64,000 bases of DNA, taken from positions 104,284,001-104,348,000 of the forward strand of contig NC_084468.1 in the NCBI RefSeq assembly GCF_027409185.1, given 5' to 3'. The notes beneath the pieces were generated by a model that saw only the letters and a program-made list of their open reading frames with translations, ran no database searches and was not told the DNA's origin. Position 1 is the first letter of the stretch. Each line of letters opens with the position of its first letter. This DNA comes from Cynocephalus volans (taxonomy: Eukaryota > Chordata > Mammalia > Dermoptera > Cynocephalidae). The position numbers and the translations under genes were made by a program. Of this stretch, positions 26,470 through 38,753 are shown in pieces.

Positions 26470-27460
26470 GAATAGCCAAGGGAACCTGAAGATGATAATA
26501 CATGAACTGTCATATTAAGTATGAGAAGAGTGCTGGACAGACAGCATAAAGGATGGTTATACAAGCAGGGAGAACATTCGCAGGGACCCAGAGACATGAA
26601 CAAGGTGCATTTTGGGTGCTTTAGATATTTGCTTTGGCTGGATGGATCATCATTTTAGTCTACTCATATGAATTTAAATCGTCATTAAGGAAATTTGTAG
26701 TTATTTTTCTGAAAAGTTGTACATTGGTTGAATTTTCCTAAATTAAATCTTCTCTGTTGCTTACATTGTTATTTTGGAGTTGCTTTTTCTTTCTTTCTGA
26801 TGCATTGGCTTCTAACATTTTAACTGAGTTTCTGCTTCTCCTAGTCCAAAAAGATTTGTAAATGAATGTTTAAAATAATACTATGGTAAATTCACTTGTA
26901 AAGTGAAGCATTCCCAAACATTCATTTTGTAAATTAGAATTTTTCATATATCCATCACTGCAAATATTTATCCTCTCTTTGTGATGAGAACATTTGAATT
27001 CCTCTCCTCTAGCCATTTGAAAATATAAAATAAATTATTGTTAATTATAGACAGCTAGCACTACTATCAAGTATTAGAACTTATTCTTCCTATCTAGACG
27101 TAACTCTGTAACCAACCTTCTCTTGTCCTCCTTCCCCCCTACCCTTCCCAACCTCTAGTTCTTTGCTGACTCTTGAGGATAGACTGTAAGTTACCTGATA
27201 AGAGTAGAATCCAGGAGACAGGAGGCTATTCTAGCAATCCAGACAAGATAGGATAGATTGCTAAGACCAGAATTGTAGAAGTGGAGGTGGTAAGAAGTGG
27301 TCAGATTCTGACTGAGATAAGAGGGAAAGAGGATTCAAGGGTATCACCAAAGATACTTGTTCTGAGCAAATGGAAAAATGTCATTGCCATCAGATGAGAT
27401 GGGGAAGAATGTATTGGTAAAGAAAGAGTTCAGTTTGGGCTTTGTTAAGGAAAAAAAAAA
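26470..27460 (-). repeat. Old L2-like repeat, antisense, in pieces
   Basis: The right part (27180-27420) carries GGAGGCTATTCTAGCAATCCAGACAAG, GTGGAGGTGGTAAGAAGTGGTCAGATTCTG and GAGATGGGGAAGAATG, stereotyped text of an ancient mammal-wide repeat on the reverse strand. The left part is weaker and may be broken by about 400 bases of other sequence. Confidence 0.45.
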
Positions 27461-28334
27461 ATGTTAGGTTATTCCTGCTTTGCCATAATTCTCGTCTAGC
27501 AATCTTGTCTTAAAGTGGACTGCCATTAGCCATTTTCTTTAATGCTCATACTTTGTATTCTGGATATACTTGTACCCTTGTCTTTCTCTGGTTAGTTACC
27601 AGTGGAAACTGGTAAGGTAAAAGCAGCATGAAATAAAGCACAGTTCTTTACTGGACACAAAGAAATAGAGCAAAAAAGTGTAAAACATTGAAAATTATTT
27701 AAAATTTACTGTTTTTGTTGTTGGCGGTACAGTATTTTTCCTTATTAGTTTAATTTTATTTTATCTTTGTTTCATAAATTTTCTAATGTAATCTTCTCCA
27801 ATTCCTCCATTTGTAGGGTGACAGTGGTTTTGTATATCAGAGGATATCCATTTTCATTTATACCTTCCTTACTATAATTCTTCTACTTTATAAAAATGAA
27901 GATATTTCTATACTGGATGATAATTTTGTATTGCTTCAACTTGCTATAATTCTTCTGCTTTCTACCTATTTATCTGAAATAAAACCTTAAATACTTTTAC
28001 TAGTAAGGTGAACAGATGAAGCATTTTGGGGAACAGTTGTAGTATTTCAGTGAAAAGTCTTCAGTGTGTCCTTGAGTAGCTACATTACTTATTAGAGAAA
28101 AGATGTTAAAGTGAAGTTTTACCGTTTGATGGGTAGGCCTGGGTCTATTAAAAATATATTTGAATAGCTTTATTAGCAGTGATTCTCTGCTAATATGGAA
28201 TTATGGATATTTCTAATTTTTTATGCATTATTTCTAAGGTATTTTAGAAATCTGTGTAATAAACAAGTACTATTTCATAATCAAAAGAACCAATAAACTT
28301 GAATAAATGAGTCTCATGGCTTTATCAACTATTA

Positions 28335-28784
28335 CATTAGTTTCCTAAGGCTGCTGTAATAAAGTATCACAAACTGGATGCCTTAAAACAACAGAAATTT
28401 ATTCTCTTACAGTTCTGGAGGCTAAGAGTCCAAAATCAAGGTGTTGGCAGGATTGTTTCCTTCTGTGGGCTCTGAGTGGAATCTTTTCTTGCCCCTCCCT
28501 AGCTTCTTGTGTTGATTATCAATCCTTGGTGTTCCTTGGCTTGTCACTGCATCATTCCAACTTCTTTCCAACTTCTGCCTCTGTCATCCACATGGCGTTC
28601 TCTCTGTGTGTTGGTCTCTTCTTATGACTGCTGCCAGCCATACTGGATTAGGACCCACCCTAATGACCTCATCTTACCCTGATTACATCTGTAAAGACCC
28701 AATTTCCAAATAAAGTCACATTCACAGGCCTGGGAGTTAGGACTTCAACATATCTTTTTGGGGGACACAATTCAACCCATAACA
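28335..28784 (-). mobile_element. MaLR solo LTR (MLT1/MST type)
   Basis: The block starts with TTAGTTTCCTAAGGCTGCTG, includes TGCCTTAAAACAACAGAAATTTATT, and ends with GGGGGACACAATTCAACCCATAACA at 28784. It is the complete reverse complement of a MaLR-type LTR, about 450 bp. The LTR 5' end TGTTATGGG is on the right. No internal sequence accompanies it, so it is a solo LTR. No convincing target-site duplication was seen. Confidence 0.85.
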
Positions 28785-29280
28785 GCTGTAATGAATACAG
28801 TTTAAGATATGATTATCATTTACCCAGACTGTTCTTGTAGGCTAATCAAGTCATTGAATGTTAGAATTTGAACGATTCCACATAGTCTAGTCCCCTCCAT
28901 TTAAAAAATGTGTGTGGTGGGGAGACCCTACTAATCAAGTTTATGCAGTGTGGTATAGATTGCCTAACTAATTAGATACTAGGCTTAAGTTTTGGGGGGA
29001 GAAAAGGGAATTTTGTACCTAGGGTAATGAAGGAAAGTGGACCTGGAATCTCTGCCATTGGGGTCAAATTATTGCTGGTTAGGCACTGACTCATAAGAAA
29101 GAAGCAGTAATTTTCTTTTTTACTTTTTTTGGTCAAACTTCTAACACGTTTTCAAGTTAAAATTAAAAATTTTTAATCATAAGCCTATGATAGTTACATA
29201 AGATAATTGCTAGTATGTTATAAATATTGACATTTTAAAATAAAGTAATTATACCATTATTTTAAAGGTACCCAATTGCA

Positions 29281-29398
29281 GTTTTTTTTTTTTTTTTTTT
29301 TTTTTCCCCTTTGGAGGCTGGTTGGTATGGGGATTTGAACCCTTGACCTAGGTGTTATAACACCACGGTCTAACTGACTTAACTAACTGATCAGCTCA
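29281..29398 (-). repeat. tRNA-derived half-SINE (CYN type)
   Basis: A run of about 24 T is followed by GGCTGGTTGGTATGGGGATTTGAACCCTTGACC and a CTAACTGACTTAACTAACTGATCAGC segment. These are the reverse complements of the B- and A-box regions of the right-hand SINE unit. It is somewhat diverged and no clear duplication was found. Confidence 0.8.
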
Positions 29399-30349
29399 TT
29401 AATGGGATTTAAATACTGTAGCAATTTGATAGTCATACCCATCCATTGAAAAACATACATAAACTTTTTTTTTACATTATCCTTTTTTACTTGGAACTCA
29501 TATTTATTCCATTCCTACCACCGATTTTTTTGTAATGTATTTTTATGCTCCAAATCATTTATTAATTACTTTGTTATACTATTTTAAAATGAAATAACGT
29601 GTATATTTTTCCCTTTAGATTGTTATAATTACAATTACTTTAGGAACCGGTAATCTAAAGTTTCACTTTCTGTCTTTATTCTCTATATCTAGATACACTA
29701 TAAATTTTGATAAATAACTAAAACATAAGTTAAAAGTATATTGTAAATGCATCTTTTAATGAGATGAGTTGAGCATGAGTTAGGGTGCCTTGAGTTACAG
29801 GAAGCTTTTGACATCAATATTTTGAACTCTTCCTTTATGTGGCAACCTGAGGTATTTGTAGTAAACCCAGAAAATACAAAACAGTGAGATGTAGGGTGGG
29901 TGAAGAGTATATGTCTTTCTTTTGTAAAGTAAGAAAAAAGCAATTGTGGAAGTTGGGGGGGTGGGGGAGGAGAGCTACAGACTCTATCAGCCAGATCAAT
30001 TCTAGGAAAGTGTACATGTGGAAGTTGCAGATCTGGGAATTCCTTTAAAACTAAACATACCTTCAAACTCTTGGAAAGTCATTTGTTTCCTTGGGTATGC
30101 ATATCCCCATTTGAAGACCACTGCTTTTGATTATAAGGGCACCAAGATTCTAGGTTTAGTGAAAAGTCAAAAGAGGAAAAGAGATTATTAGAGAACAATC
30201 CGGAAATCCCAAGTAATTGCTGTGAAACTCCCTGGTACCTGTGTGTTCATGGTCTTTCTGATCTGCTCCCAGAATCTTCACTTTCCAAATTATTGTTCTT
30301 AGTTCTACGAGAGTAATCTTAAAACAACACTGATCATTATAGGCAGGGT

Positions 30350-30503
30350 ATTATAGAGGTAAAAGCATTAGATTGGCACTCACCATATATAGTTCTTAAT
30401 TTTAGCTCTACCACTTAAAAATTTTAAAAACCAGATGGAATCAGTTACTAAACTTCTCCTGGCCTAATTTTTCTTATCTTGTCAAAAAAAAAAAAAAAAA
30501 AAA
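30350..30503 (+). repeat. MIR relic ending in a poly(A) run
   Basis: The order TTATAGAGGTAAAAGCATTAGATTGGCACT, TTTTAGCTCTACCACTTA and CTTCTCCTGGCCTAATTTTTCTTATC follows the MIR consensus on the + strand. A 20-base A run lies at 30484-30503. Confidence 0.6.
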
Positions 30504-30869
30504 GAGAAGTAAGATTAATATAATTCAGTGGCTTTTATACTTTTTTATCATGACCCTTAGTAAGGAAGATGATTTACATGACAGTCTAAGTACATATATG
30601 CATATATGTGATGGGGGAATAGTTTTAGGAAGCAATATTCACCTTTTCTACTAATCATGCACAATGATAATGATATTTTCTATTCTGTTTCATTGAAAGA
30701 AGTACTTGTCCAAGCTCCTAAATTGATTTAATAACTCACTGATGGGTGGCTATTTGTATTTTTTAAAATGCTGTATTGGATTATATCTGAGATAATTTTT
30801 AACACTAAGAAATGTATACATTTACATATTTATACTACACTGCTCAGAAATATTATATGTATCTTTATT

Positions 30870-31420
30870 GCTTTCAGAATAAAGTATATCCGTCTTACCA
30901 TGACATCCAGGTTCCTCCATTCATAATCTGGCCCTCACCAATTTTATCGCCTTTTGTATACCTCTCCAGTTTTTCAGATCTCATATGCTTGAATTGATCT
31001 TAATTGTTTGCCAGTTATATTTTATGCTTTTCCTTCTCTGCACCTTTGCTCATGCCTGTCTGTTCACCTGGTATTCTGCACCCATCCCCCAGCATGCCTG
31101 TTCCTTTTTCTTCATTTTGTTCCTTGGAATCCTGTTGAGCCATCAGTGACTTGGTGAGATGCTCTTCCCAGTTGTAAAATGGAAAATAGTCTCTTTCCTT
31201 AATTCTTTAGTACTTTTTTCATACTTCTAAAGCTCCTAAATTTTGCTTCATGTTGTAATGACTTGTGTTACTTAAATGTCATCTCTTCCTTACTAGATTG
31301 TAAACTCTTTGAGTTACAAGGATTTTTTTCTTTTAATCATTTTATCTCTTATAGTATCCGGCTTAATACTTTCAATATACTCAGTATTTAGTGAATGGTT
31401 TTTGAATTAATGCCTTGAAA
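30870..31420 (+). repeat. L2 remnant
   Basis: L2-like 3' text on the + strand includes GTATATCCGTCTTACCATGACATCC, ATTTTATCGCC, CCTCTCCAG and the terminal TTAGTACTTTTTTCATACTT and GTGAATGG-type end. It is diverged and its borders are approximate. Confidence 0.5.
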
Positions 31421-32012
31421 ATTTTTATTAGCATAGATGTAAGTATGTAGATTTGTAATTGGGTAGTTATTTGGTAAAATAACATTAGTGAATTAAATTG
31501 AGATCTTTTATTGTGATAGACATCTCATGATTAGATCTGAGTAGCATTCACATTCATTGTGGTAATGTATTATTGTGCATTTACATCACAAAATTTAAAT
31601 TTAATTCTTGCTCAACCTTTAATGACAACTGTTTTGAGTCCTGAGCATTTTTATTTTAAACATAAAAATTTAATTTTACCCTTAAAAGGAGAGGGAGTTA
31701 GGAGTTACATTATAACTATAAAATTATTATTTTATTGGAGGCTTAAATTTCTTTAAACAGAATTGATGTATAAATGCTACATTAAACCCAAAGCAGCCAT
31801 GTTTTATTATACTACATAGTAGAAATAATAAATAACTGTTAAAATGCAAGGTATTATATACTAGCCAAAAGAACATCATGGCTGATCTCATTTTAAACTT
31901 GTATTTCTTAGTATGAGATTTAGAAGTATTTAATAATCTTGAGTGCATTTCAATATTGCTGAGTTGGGGAAAAGGGTTAGTTCTAAATATCTTTATGGAT
32001 CTGATATAAAGC

Positions 32013-32472
32013 TGTGATCAGGGAGGCTGGGGTTGAGGCGCTCATACTTACCCGACTGTGTCCTGCCCAGCTGTGGCTGTTAGGCACCCATGCCGTGCCC
32101 TGCTATGCTGTAACCAAGACCTTCACCTGGATGTCATAGAGACCAGGCTGCAGCTGCACCCTTGCCTTGTTTCACACTGCAGTTGCCACAGACTGCTGTA
32201 ACAAAATTTTCCCTTCTGCTTCTCTTGCTGTAATTTTCCACCCTGAGATAGAGTCATAACCACATAAGATCATAAGATTCATCCCTCTTGCCCTGTTGCA
32301 AAAACCCAGAAATGCTGTGATATAAAAATAGCAGCCCTGCTGCGTTTGGGGCTCACCCTTTGGATAGGAATCCTCTGGGCCAGTGCTGCCGGCATCAATA
32401 AACTCTGTTTCCTGCCACAAGCCCCAGTGTTTCCTGCCTCTCCCTGCAAGTTCGCAGTAGCCCACTACAACA
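32013..32472 (+). mobile_element. 5' LTR of a gammaretrovirus-like ERV
   Basis: A segment of about 460 bp begins TGTGATCAGG and ends ACAACA, a TG..CA pair (the left border is judged only from this). A TATA box (TATAAAA, 32321-32327) lies about 70 bases upstream of the poly(A) signal AATAAA at 32397-32402, the compact U3-R-U5 order of class I retroviruses. A primer-binding site follows five bases after the end. No 3' LTR occurs in the window, so this provirus is a fragment. Confidence 0.8.
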
Positions 32473-32477
32473 TTTCT

Positions 32478-32495
32478 TGGGGGCTTATCCAGGAT
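32478..32495 (+). other. ERV primer-binding site, tRNA-Pro type
   Basis: The 18 bases TGGGGGCTTATCCAGGAT differ at a few positions from the site complementary to the 3' end of proline tRNA used by many class I (gamma-type) retroviruses. The position just after the LTR supports the assignment. Confidence 0.82.
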
Positions 32496-33166
32496 GGTGG
32501 AAACGGTGGCTTAACCGCCTGCCTCCCTTGTTTCTTGGTCTCTGCCCCCGGGACACCCAATGATGTGGATGCACTCTGGCGCCAATGGAGAGTTTTCCGG
32601 GAGTGGGAAAGACCTCACTGGGTGGGCCCAGAGGACGAACCTGAGCACAACAGAACCCAAAGAGGCGCAGGAACCAGACCGGGGGAGCTCCGCCCATCCA
32701 ACTAGGTAAGGACCTGGGTCCCACTAGGTTCCTACTCCCAGGAGAGTAGAAGGGGAGCCTGATCACCTCCCAAAGGGGGGAATGTCTTAGTACTCCATTC
32801 AGAGGAATCCACATTCCCCAGTCAGGTCAGGATTTCAATAATTTTTGGATGGTGAACTCTTGTTTCACGAAGGAAACCACATTCTCAGGTCAGGATTTTT
32901 GGAATTTTCAGGTGGTGAATGCATGTATGTGTATGTGTGTGGCTGAGATGTATCCTGGATACGAAGTGAGTGCAGAGTCCTGATCTGTGGTTCCATTGTG
33001 ACCTCATACGGCTAAGGGTGACTCTCACAAGAGAGGTCGTGATGGGGGTTTATACCAGCTCACCCAGCCAAGAGGCGCTGAAATACCACTGCGAGGTGAG
33101 TGGCCAGAGATGGATGAAGTGATTGGAATTGTGTGTCTGTTGCAACACCGATCATGGGTGGAAAAC
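32496..33166 (+). other. ERV leader between primer site and gag
   Basis: About 670 bases between primer-binding site and gag, of the length usual for gammaretroviral leaders. A GT-rich part near 32925-32941 and a splice-donor-like AGGTAAG at 32703-32709 are visible. Packaging structure cannot be judged by eye. Confidence 0.55.
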
Positions 33167-34736
33167 ATGGGAGGAACACCTAGCAAACAAACTCCCCTTG
33201 CCTGTATGCTGAGGAATTTTAAAAAGGGCTTTTCTGGTGACTGTGGTGTCAAGCTATCTCCTGATAAACTCAGGGCATTCTGTGAAGTGGATTGGCTGTC
33301 TTTCAATGTAGGACAGCCCTCTGAGGGGTCCTTTGATTTTTCCCTTATCCATCGAGTCAGAAGGGTTATTACTGGACAGCGTGGAAATGACCCTCAGGGC
33401 CACTCTGACCAACATCCCTATATTTATTCTTGGGAAGACTTACCTCATTCTCCACCTTCCTGGTTAAAGGCCTGCATGGAAAAACACTGCCAAATTCTCC
33501 TGGCTCGAGAAATGTTGGTCCTGGGTCAGACTCATGCCTGGAAGCAACTGCTATATGCGGGCTCCAAGCCAGCTATTCTGCCTTCAGATCCAGAGGATCT
33601 GCCACCTCCCTACTTGACTGAGTCAGCTGCTCTGACACCCCCACGGCCCCCGTCACTGCCTCCTACTCCAGCAGTGACTCCTACGTGTCCTCCTGGCCCA
33701 TCAGAAGGGACCACTTCAGCTCCCAATTCTCCAGAGACCCCACGCCGCCTACTGTCACCCCATATGGGCCAAGCCAGACCCAGCCTTCAACCGAGTCACC
33801 ATGGGGAATGGCTCTCCAGATGCCACTCAGAGAGACTCAGGCTCCCTTGTTTTATGATCAGGATGGGCACCTGCAGGGAGGACATCCCACCTTCATCTAT
33901 CAGCCGTTCACAACGACTGACCTTCTGAACTGGAAACATCATATGCCCTCTTATACTGAAAAGCCCCAGGCTGTGCTTGATCTGATCCAGCCCATAGTCC
34001 AGACTCACCAGCCCACCTGGATGGACTGCAGGCAGCTCCTAATGACTCTCTTCAATATGGAAGAGAGATGCCATATCAGCCAGGCGGCTCAAAAGTGGCT
34101 CCAAGACCATGCCCCAGCCAGGATGCTGAATGCCCAAGTGTATGCCCAAACCCATTTCCTGGATGAGGATCCACACAGAGACCCCAACACAGATTAGGGC
34201 CTATGGATGCTGGGGCAAAATACCAAAAGGCTCTCCTGGGTGGCCTAAAAGAGGGAGGAAAAAAGCCGACCAGTATTGTATGTAGGATCTCTGAAGCACG
34301 CTAGAAGCCAGACAAAAGCCCCAGTCAGTTTTATGAGAGGCTCTGTGAGGCATTCCCACCTCTACATGCCCTTGGACCCAGAAAAGCCTGAAAACCAGAG
34401 AATGGTCAACGCTGCTTTTGTAGGATAGGCACAGGGTAATATCTACCGCAAGTTACAAAAGCTGAAAGGGTTTGCTGGCATGAATGTTACCCAACTCCTT
34501 AAATTTGCAATCAAAGTGTTCGTCAACTAGGACCTGGAGGCCCACCACAAGGCAGACAAAAAAATGAAAAAGAAGGTAGACTGCCCAGCTGCTGCACTGG
34601 CCGTGAAGTCAGGACCCCCAAAATGGCCCCAGGCCAAGGCCAAAAGCCGACCAGAGGATAGCCACAGGACACTCCTGGTTCCAGACCACCCTTGAGACCC
34701 AACGAATGTGTCTTCTGTCATGATGACGGTCATTAA
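33167..34736 (+). pseudogene. ERV gag relic (matrix to nucleocapsid), disrupted
   Basis: Gag is the structural polyprotein of retroviruses. The frame starts at ATG 33167, whose second residue is Gly (MGG), fitting N-terminal myristoylation. A matrix-like region stays open, and a proline-rich part with the late-domain motif PPPY follows at about 33607-33618. A shift to another frame occurs between about 33700 and 33760, after which a capsid-like region stays open to a TAG at 34195-34197. Beyond it the frame is broken. A capsid major-homology-type segment (SQFYERLCEA) is readable near 34320-34352. A nucleocapsid knuckle remnant, C-X2-C-X4-H, lies at 34707-34733, just before a TAA. It can no longer produce a complete Gag. 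Confidence 0.85.
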
Positions 34737-34899
34737 AAAAAAATCCCCAACTCCCAGCCACCTCTAAGGGCAAATTCCAGCCCCCGAAAAAGAGACAATC
34801 CTCCTGAGGAGACTGCAGTCCAGGCAAACCGGCTACCAAGGCAGCCCCAGCAAGATTTCATTGGCTTGGCTGACTGAACTTGAATATAAAATTAAATAG

Positions 34900-35160
34900 A
34901 ACCTACCGGGCTCCCTTTCCCTGGTCTCCCAAGGAGCCCTTGGTTCAAATGATGGTAAGGGGCCAACCTATAAACTTCATGGTGGACACTGGAGCCAAAC
35001 ATTCAGTAGTTACACAGCTTCTTGGACCTCTTTCTTAGAAACAAACCACCATAGTCAGAACCACAAGAAACTGACAAAGACTCTCCTTGCTGCCCAGAAA
35101 ATGCAACATAGGGAAAAAAAAAAAAAGGTCATTCATGAGTTCCTCTACCTGCCAGACTGT
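34900..35160 (+). pseudogene. ERV protease relic (start of pro-pol)
   Basis: The retroviral aspartic-protease signature DTGA is readable at 34985-34996 within a hydrophobic context ([10 protein letters not shown]). A stop follows soon after, and the retroviral similarity ends near 35160, before any reverse transcriptase. There is no pol or env in the window. The abrupt change into L1 sequence marks the deletion or recombination junction. Confidence 0.75.
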
Positions 35161-35164
35161 CCAA

Positions 35165-35690
35165 TACCTCTACTTAACAATAACAATTGTTGGTGGATAT
35201 ATGGAGCAGCTGTAACTCTCATACATGAATGGTGGGAATTAAAAATTGTATAGTATTCAAGAACTTTGGAAAGCATCTTGGCAATTTCTTATAATGTTAA
35301 ACATATATACAACTCAGCAATCCCATTCCTAGGTATTTACCTGAGAGAAATTAAAATCTATGTCCACAGAAAGACTTGTACTTGAATGTTCATAGTTACT
35401 TTGTTCATAATCGCCCCAAACTGGAAACAACCCAAATACCCATCTACTGGTAAATGGATGGACAAATTTTGGTATATCCAGGTGAAGGAATATTACTTGG
35501 TAATAAAAAGGAATGAACAACTCTATTGATTTATACAGTAATACAGATGAAACTCAAAAGTATTATTTCAAGTGAAATAAACCAAACACAAAAGATTGTC
35601 TGATTCTGTTTGTGTGAAATCCTAGAAAAGTTGAAAATGTAGGGACAGAATGCAGATCAATTTGCTTGTTTGCTTGGGGTTGGATGTATT
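35165..35690 (+). repeat. Old L1 (L1M) 3' portion, sense
   Basis: The sequence follows the end of an old L1: CATGAATGGTGGGAATTAAAAATTG, CTCAGCAATCCCATTCCTAGG, GGAAACAACCCAAATACCCATC and GGTATATCCAGGTGAAGGAATATTAC, then an untranslated tail. It adjoins the truncated ERV on its left. Confidence 0.8.
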
Positions 35691-36360
35691 AGTTTTCTAT
35701 TACTGTATAATGAATTACCACAAATTTAGCAGCTTAAAAATCACACTTTTAGTAGGTCAGAAGTCCAGGTGTGCTCAACTGTATTCTCTGCTCTGGGTCT
35801 CACAAGGCTGAGGTCAAAGTGTCAAATGGGGGCCGAGCCCGTGGCGCACTCGGGAGAGTGCGGCGCTGGGAGCGCGGCGACGCTCCCGCCGCGGGTTCGG
35901 ATCCTATATAGGGATGGCTGGTACACTCACTGGCTGAGTGCCAGTCACAAAAGACACACACACAAGAAAAGTGTCAAATGGGCTGGCCTCTTATCTGGAG
36001 GCCATAGAGAAGAATCTGCTTCCAGGCTCTTTCAGGTTATTGGCAGATTCATTTCCTTGAAGAACTGAGGTTCCTGTTTCTTTGCTAGCTGTCAACCAGT
36101 ATCCTAAAGGCCACCCACATTCCTTCTCATGTGGTTCTCTCCATTTTCAAAGCAGCAATGGCACATAGAGTCCTTCTTGTGGTTCAAACCTCTCTGACAT
36201 TTTGCTGCCACCAGACAGAGAGAGAACTGTGCTTTGAAGAGCTCATGTGATTAGATTAGGCCCAACCAGATAGTCTCCCTATTTTAAGGTCAACTGTGCC
36301 ATATAACATAACCATGGGATCGATATCTTGTCATATGTACAAGTTTGAGGGAGTAGGATA
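35691..36360 (-). repeat. Ancient interspersed repeat interrupted by a SINE
   Basis: The text TATTAGTTTTCTATTACTGTATAATGAATTACCAC at the left and AAGGTCAACTGTGCCATATAACATAACC at the right is characteristic of a mammal-wide repeat, probably an LTR or DNA element on the reverse strand. I am not sure of its name. The young SINE at 35831-35967 sits inside it. Confidence 0.5.
35831..35967 (+). mobile_element. CYN-type tRNA-derived SINE, GC-rich monomer
   Basis: This is the cleanest copy in the window. The A box lies in GTGGCGCACTCGG and the B box in GGGTTCGGATCC. The dyad GCGGCGACGCTCCCGCCGC shows undecayed CpG sites. The tail is short and contains CA repeats. Exact 15-bp target-site duplications AAAGTGTCAAATGGG lie at 35816-35830 and 35968-35982, so the insertion is recent. 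It contains CCTATATAGG at 35903-35912. Confidence 0.95.
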
Positions 36361-36639
36361 GGAAATCTGGGGGTGGGAATGGGTGCATTTTTAGAATTCT
36401 ACTTACCACGTTGGGGAAGGTTATTGATCATATGTCTTCACACATATATTGTTTTACCAAATTGGGATCATGTTAAATGTCTGCATTTTGTCTTTGTCAC
36501 TCAAAAATACTGTTAAATTTTTCTGTAATTTGGTCTTGAGGTTTCTCTCTCTGGAGAGTGGCTATAGAATCTAGCCCTGCCCTGACAGGCTTCAGGAGAT
36601 TTGGTTGTAGGTGTTTACAGTGTGCCTTTTGTAGGATAC

Positions 36640-37440
36640 TTCTCTATCCTGGCATATGACCTCAGTGTCTGCAACCCTTGGCCAGGCGTCACTCCTACAG
36701 GATATTTGTTTTTACCAGCAGATGCCCTTGTGGCTCTTGTCTGACCTGTGTCAAGTTTATTTCTATCAAGATAGCCATTTTGTCAGAGAGCCCTGACCAG
36801 GAAAGAAGTTAGTTTTAAGCGTGTTGGTCAGAGGAAGCAACAGTGAGACAGAGGAAGCAACTCACAAAAACACGTGAAGTAAAAGATGCAGTTTATTATT
36901 TACAGATTCCAGAGAGAAGAGGGCAGCACACCTCTCAGGGACACCAGAAATGGGGGGTGCCATCCAGGACACACAAGCTCAACCAGCAGGTGGGGAGCAA
37001 GAGAGAGACAGAGAGAGGGATCTATGGATCAAAGCTTTTTTGGGGGTCCAGGGTGTTATCTAGGTGGGTTTCCCCCAGAGAGTTCTAATTGGTGGGTTTA
37101 GAACAAGGTGGTACAAGTTCCATGGAGTCACGTTGTGACCGAGAGGTGATCACTGGCATATCTGTGCAGCCCATGCAGGGTGTGGGGGTCAATAGGGTGA
37201 GTCATGTAGGTTGTATCTAGCTGATGACCCATAGGAGGTGGTCACCAGGAGGCAGTTGTATAAGGTGTATATCTGGATCGACCACATCAAGGAACCAGCA
37301 GGAGGTGGAGAACTGCCAACTGTCAAGAGTAACAAAGCCGTGCATCTGGTATGAGAAAGTCCAACTTATGTTCAAAATGGATGCAGAGGCAATATAGGAT
37401 TATAGAAATTCACTGTAATAGGAGACACCCTGTTCTACAA
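36640..37440 (-). repeat. Solo LTR, class I-like, reverse orientation
   Basis: A GC-richer block contains GCAGTTTATTATTTACAG, the reverse of an LTR poly(A) region, and then a long unique part ending with CACCCTGTTCTACA. The size of about 800 bp and the lack of coding sequence suggest a solo LTR. Subfamily and exact borders are not determined. Confidence 0.5.
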
Positions 37441-37754
37441 TTATGTCCCTATTGTTGAAGATTTGCTTTACCTTTTTTATTTACTGCTACTACCTACATA
37501 TTGCAATAAAATAGTACTTTTATTTCTGAGGGATAGATTCTCAATATTAGGTTTTTTGAGTTGAAGTGTATTTATGTTTTTAACTTTAGTAGTTGCTGTC
37601 AGGTTGATATAAAATTGCCAGAGAATATAATAGTATAATTACATTTTTAAATAATCAGCAATAAATGAATGTACCTCTTTTATCCCCACCAACTGTGTTA
37701 CTTTTTTTTTTTTTTTCTGCCAGTCTGATAGAATGAGAGTAGCTCTTTACCACA

Positions 37755-38272
37755 CTATAATGTGTCTGAATTGGAGGTCCCCAGGATCCCTCCCTCCCAC
37801 CCAGTTTGGTGATTTTCTAGTAGGACTCACAGGATTCAGTGTATAGTCATACTCTTTCCTATGTTTTATTACAATGAAAAATTATAAAGCAAAATCAGCA
37901 AACAGAAAAGGAGCATGGGGTGAAGTCAGGAGGAAACCAGGCACAAACTTCCAATAGTGTTCTCCCAGTGGAGTCACACAGGACACACTAATTCCTCTAG
38001 CAACAAATTGTGATGACTTGTGTAAAATATTGTCTACCAGGAAATCCGAGACTCAGTGCCCACCGTTTTTATTGGGGGGTGGTCACATAGGCATCCTGTG
38101 CCTAAGATGCACCAAAATTCCTGACTTCCAGAAGGAAAACAGGTGTTCAGGATAAACCACATTGCACAATTTAGGTACAGTGACCCACTCTTATCAGGGT
38201 GGTAAGAAGCCTTTTGAAATCTTAAGTTCCCAAGGGGCCAACCTTGTGAGCAGACCATTCTTTGGATAACAA
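37755..38272 (-). repeat. Solo LTR, MER-type class I, reverse orientation
   Basis: Diagnostic text includes GGTCCCCAGGATCCC, CAGTGGAGTCACACAGGACACAC, ATTGTCTACCAGGAAATCCGAGACTCAGTGCCCACC and GTTTTTATTGGGGGGTGGTCAC. This is a well-known mammalian ERV1-group LTR family, reversed here. I cannot fix the subfamily name. Confidence 0.65.
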
Positions 38273-38319
38273 TCTCAGGTCTGTTAAGTCTTTCCTTTTC
38301 CGTTTATTTATTTTTTTTT

Positions 38320-38711
38320 AAAGAAAACAGCATTATCGAAATATAACTTACCATACAATTCACCCACTTAAAGAGTACAATTCAGTGATTTTCAGGATAT
38401 TCACAGAAATGTATGTCCATCACCACAGTCAATTTTGAAACATTTTTATCACCTCAGAAAGAAACCCTGTACCCTTTACCTATCACCCTCCTCTCCCATC
38501 ACTTCAGCCCCCACTTCTTCAGTCCTAAGCAACACTAATTTACTATTGGTCTGTGTAGATTTCCCAGTTCTGGACATTTCATATGAATGGAATCATATAA
38601 TATGTGGTCTTCTGTGACTGACTTCCTCCACTTAGCATAATGTTTTCAGTGTTCATCCATGTTATAGCATATGTCAGTACTTCATTCTTTTTATGGCTAG
38701 AATAGTATTTC

Positions 38712-38753
<42 letters not shown>

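Noticed and set aside
33025..34839. Minus-strand open frames in the ERV region
   Set aside because: Shadows of the gag relic; only the plus strand shows retroviral motifs in order.
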